A stretch of 64,000 nucleotides of DNA from Rhopalosiphum padi. Taxonomy: Eukaryota; Arthropoda; Insecta; Hemiptera; Aphididae. The stretch is taken from the NCBI RefSeq assembly GCF_020882245.1, contig NC_083598.1:72483714-72547713 (forward strand). The letters are read 5' to 3'. The translations under genes were made by a program, and so were the position numbers. The notes under the pieces are model-generated. The model was not told the origin of the DNA. It searched no databases and saw nothing but the letters and a program-made list of their open reading frames with translations. Below, piece by piece: positions 63,297 to 64,000 of the stretch; positions within the stretch are counted from its first letter, which is position 1; each line of letters opens with the position of its first letter.

Positions 63297-64000
63297 GTAA
63301 GTTATACATTTATAAATTTAATATACACCTTATACAATAATTGTTTCCTTTAAGCCATCGTTTCTCAACCTTTTTAGTGTCACATTCCCCAAAATAAGTA
63401 TAAATTTGAACAATAAAAATATCTATCATTAATTGATTAACCAAATGGGAGAGTCATTATTTATTAATCTGCGATGTACAAATAATATACTATATATATA
63501 ATATAATAAAAAGGTTCATTTTGTAAATTGGCATTTTTTAACCTACGCGACCCCCAAGTTGAGAAACGTTGCCATAAGCCATTGTACATTTTTACAAAGT
63601 TTATTTGATTGTAATTTTCATGTCAAAATTAAATGGTTTTTAGTAATTTTAGAATCAAAAAAAATTATACATGCCAAACTTCATGTCTATTTATTAAAAA
63701 CCAATAGACAACCATTACTCACCACTCTACTTCTCATATAAAAAAGAAAGTAATGGCAGTGTTGATCTGTCTCATTATTAGTCCCTAACAAACTATAAAC
63801 TATATATAAACTTAGAAATTAATTAATTTATTATTATTACTAAAAATAAAAAAAAAATAAAAATTATCAATGTTCTACATATTTTTTGCTTAGAACTTAT
63901 ACACATACAGTAGAAAATAACTTTATTACAAATAATCAATAAACATTAATTAATTAAATTAGTAGTCAAGTGGGTTAGATCAACAGCGCTGATAGGACAA
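63297..64000 (+). other. ArfGAP1 intron, open at window edge
   Basis: Begins at donor GTAAGT. It contains one MITE (63356-63571); the remainder is AT-rich. No further ArfGAP1 exon was recognised before the window ends, and the 60-codon frame at 63559-63741 overlaps the MITE end and looks spurious. Confidence 0.6.
63356..63571. mobile_element. hAT-like MITE in the ArfGAP1 intron
   Basis: Left end CATCGTTTCTCAACC, right end GTTGAGAAACGTTG. Inside, AGTGTCACATTCCCC on the left and GCGACCCCC on the right also face each other. Flanks CTTTAAGC (63348-63355) and CCATAAGC (63572-63579) match at 6 of 8 positions, so the duplication is worn. Non-coding. Confidence 0.75.

Noticed and set aside
63940..64000. 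Possible tRNA-like GTGGGTTAGATCAACAGCGCTGATAGG at the right edge
   Set aside because: No acceptor stem or T-loop could be paired within the available sequence.

Overview
The window is AT-rich animal nuclear DNA with intron-containing genes, GC-rich 5' leaders, many small terminal-inverted-repeat elements and decayed LINE copies. Protein sequences are insect-like. Very low GC, short regular introns and abundant hAT-type MITEs suggest a hemipteran, most likely an aphid; that placement is inference from style, not a database match.

Layout: 1-11.4 kb is gene-poor and AT-rich, with a LINE reverse transcriptase fossil and several MITEs. 11.5-37.6 kb is one large plus-strand gene for the G protein alpha-q subunit. 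It has a GC-rich 5' region, one coding exon at 13.9 kb, a 16.7 kb first intron, and duplicated alternative exons at three places. These fit a photoreceptor-type and a ubiquitous-type isoform, as known for Drosophila Galpha-q. The photoreceptor-type copy of the fourth coding exon carries an extra C that breaks its frame in this sequence. 37.6-45.1 kb is gene-poor: the Galpha-q 3' region, then a cluster of DNA transposon debris (a 1.26 kb hAT relic with 8-bp target duplication, a hAT MITE with perfect 8-bp duplication, and a Harbinger transposase remnant).

45.2-63.3 kb holds five compact genes: SUMO-activating enzyme subunit 1 (minus), a suppressor-APC-domain (SAPCD2-like) protein (plus), a DHHC palmitoyltransferase (plus), a CRAL-TRIO/RhoGAP protein of the ARHGAP1/RhoGAP68F family (minus), and ArfGAP1 (plus, cut by the window end). 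SAE1 and SAPCD2-like are divergent, as are the RhoGAP and ArfGAP1 genes.

The genes do not form one pathway, although three concern GTPase signalling (Galpha-q, a Rho-family GAP, an Arf GAP), and Galpha-q carries N-terminal cysteines of the kind DHHC enzymes acylate. I see no operon, CRISPR array, tRNA or rRNA, and no clearly new biological system. The best leads are the alternative-exon architecture and broken exon of Galpha-q, and a predicted upstream ORF whose stop overlaps the start codon of the RhoGAP gene. Exon boundaries were read by eye from GT/AG sites, reading phase and family similarity; total lengths close exactly in frame for every complete gene.
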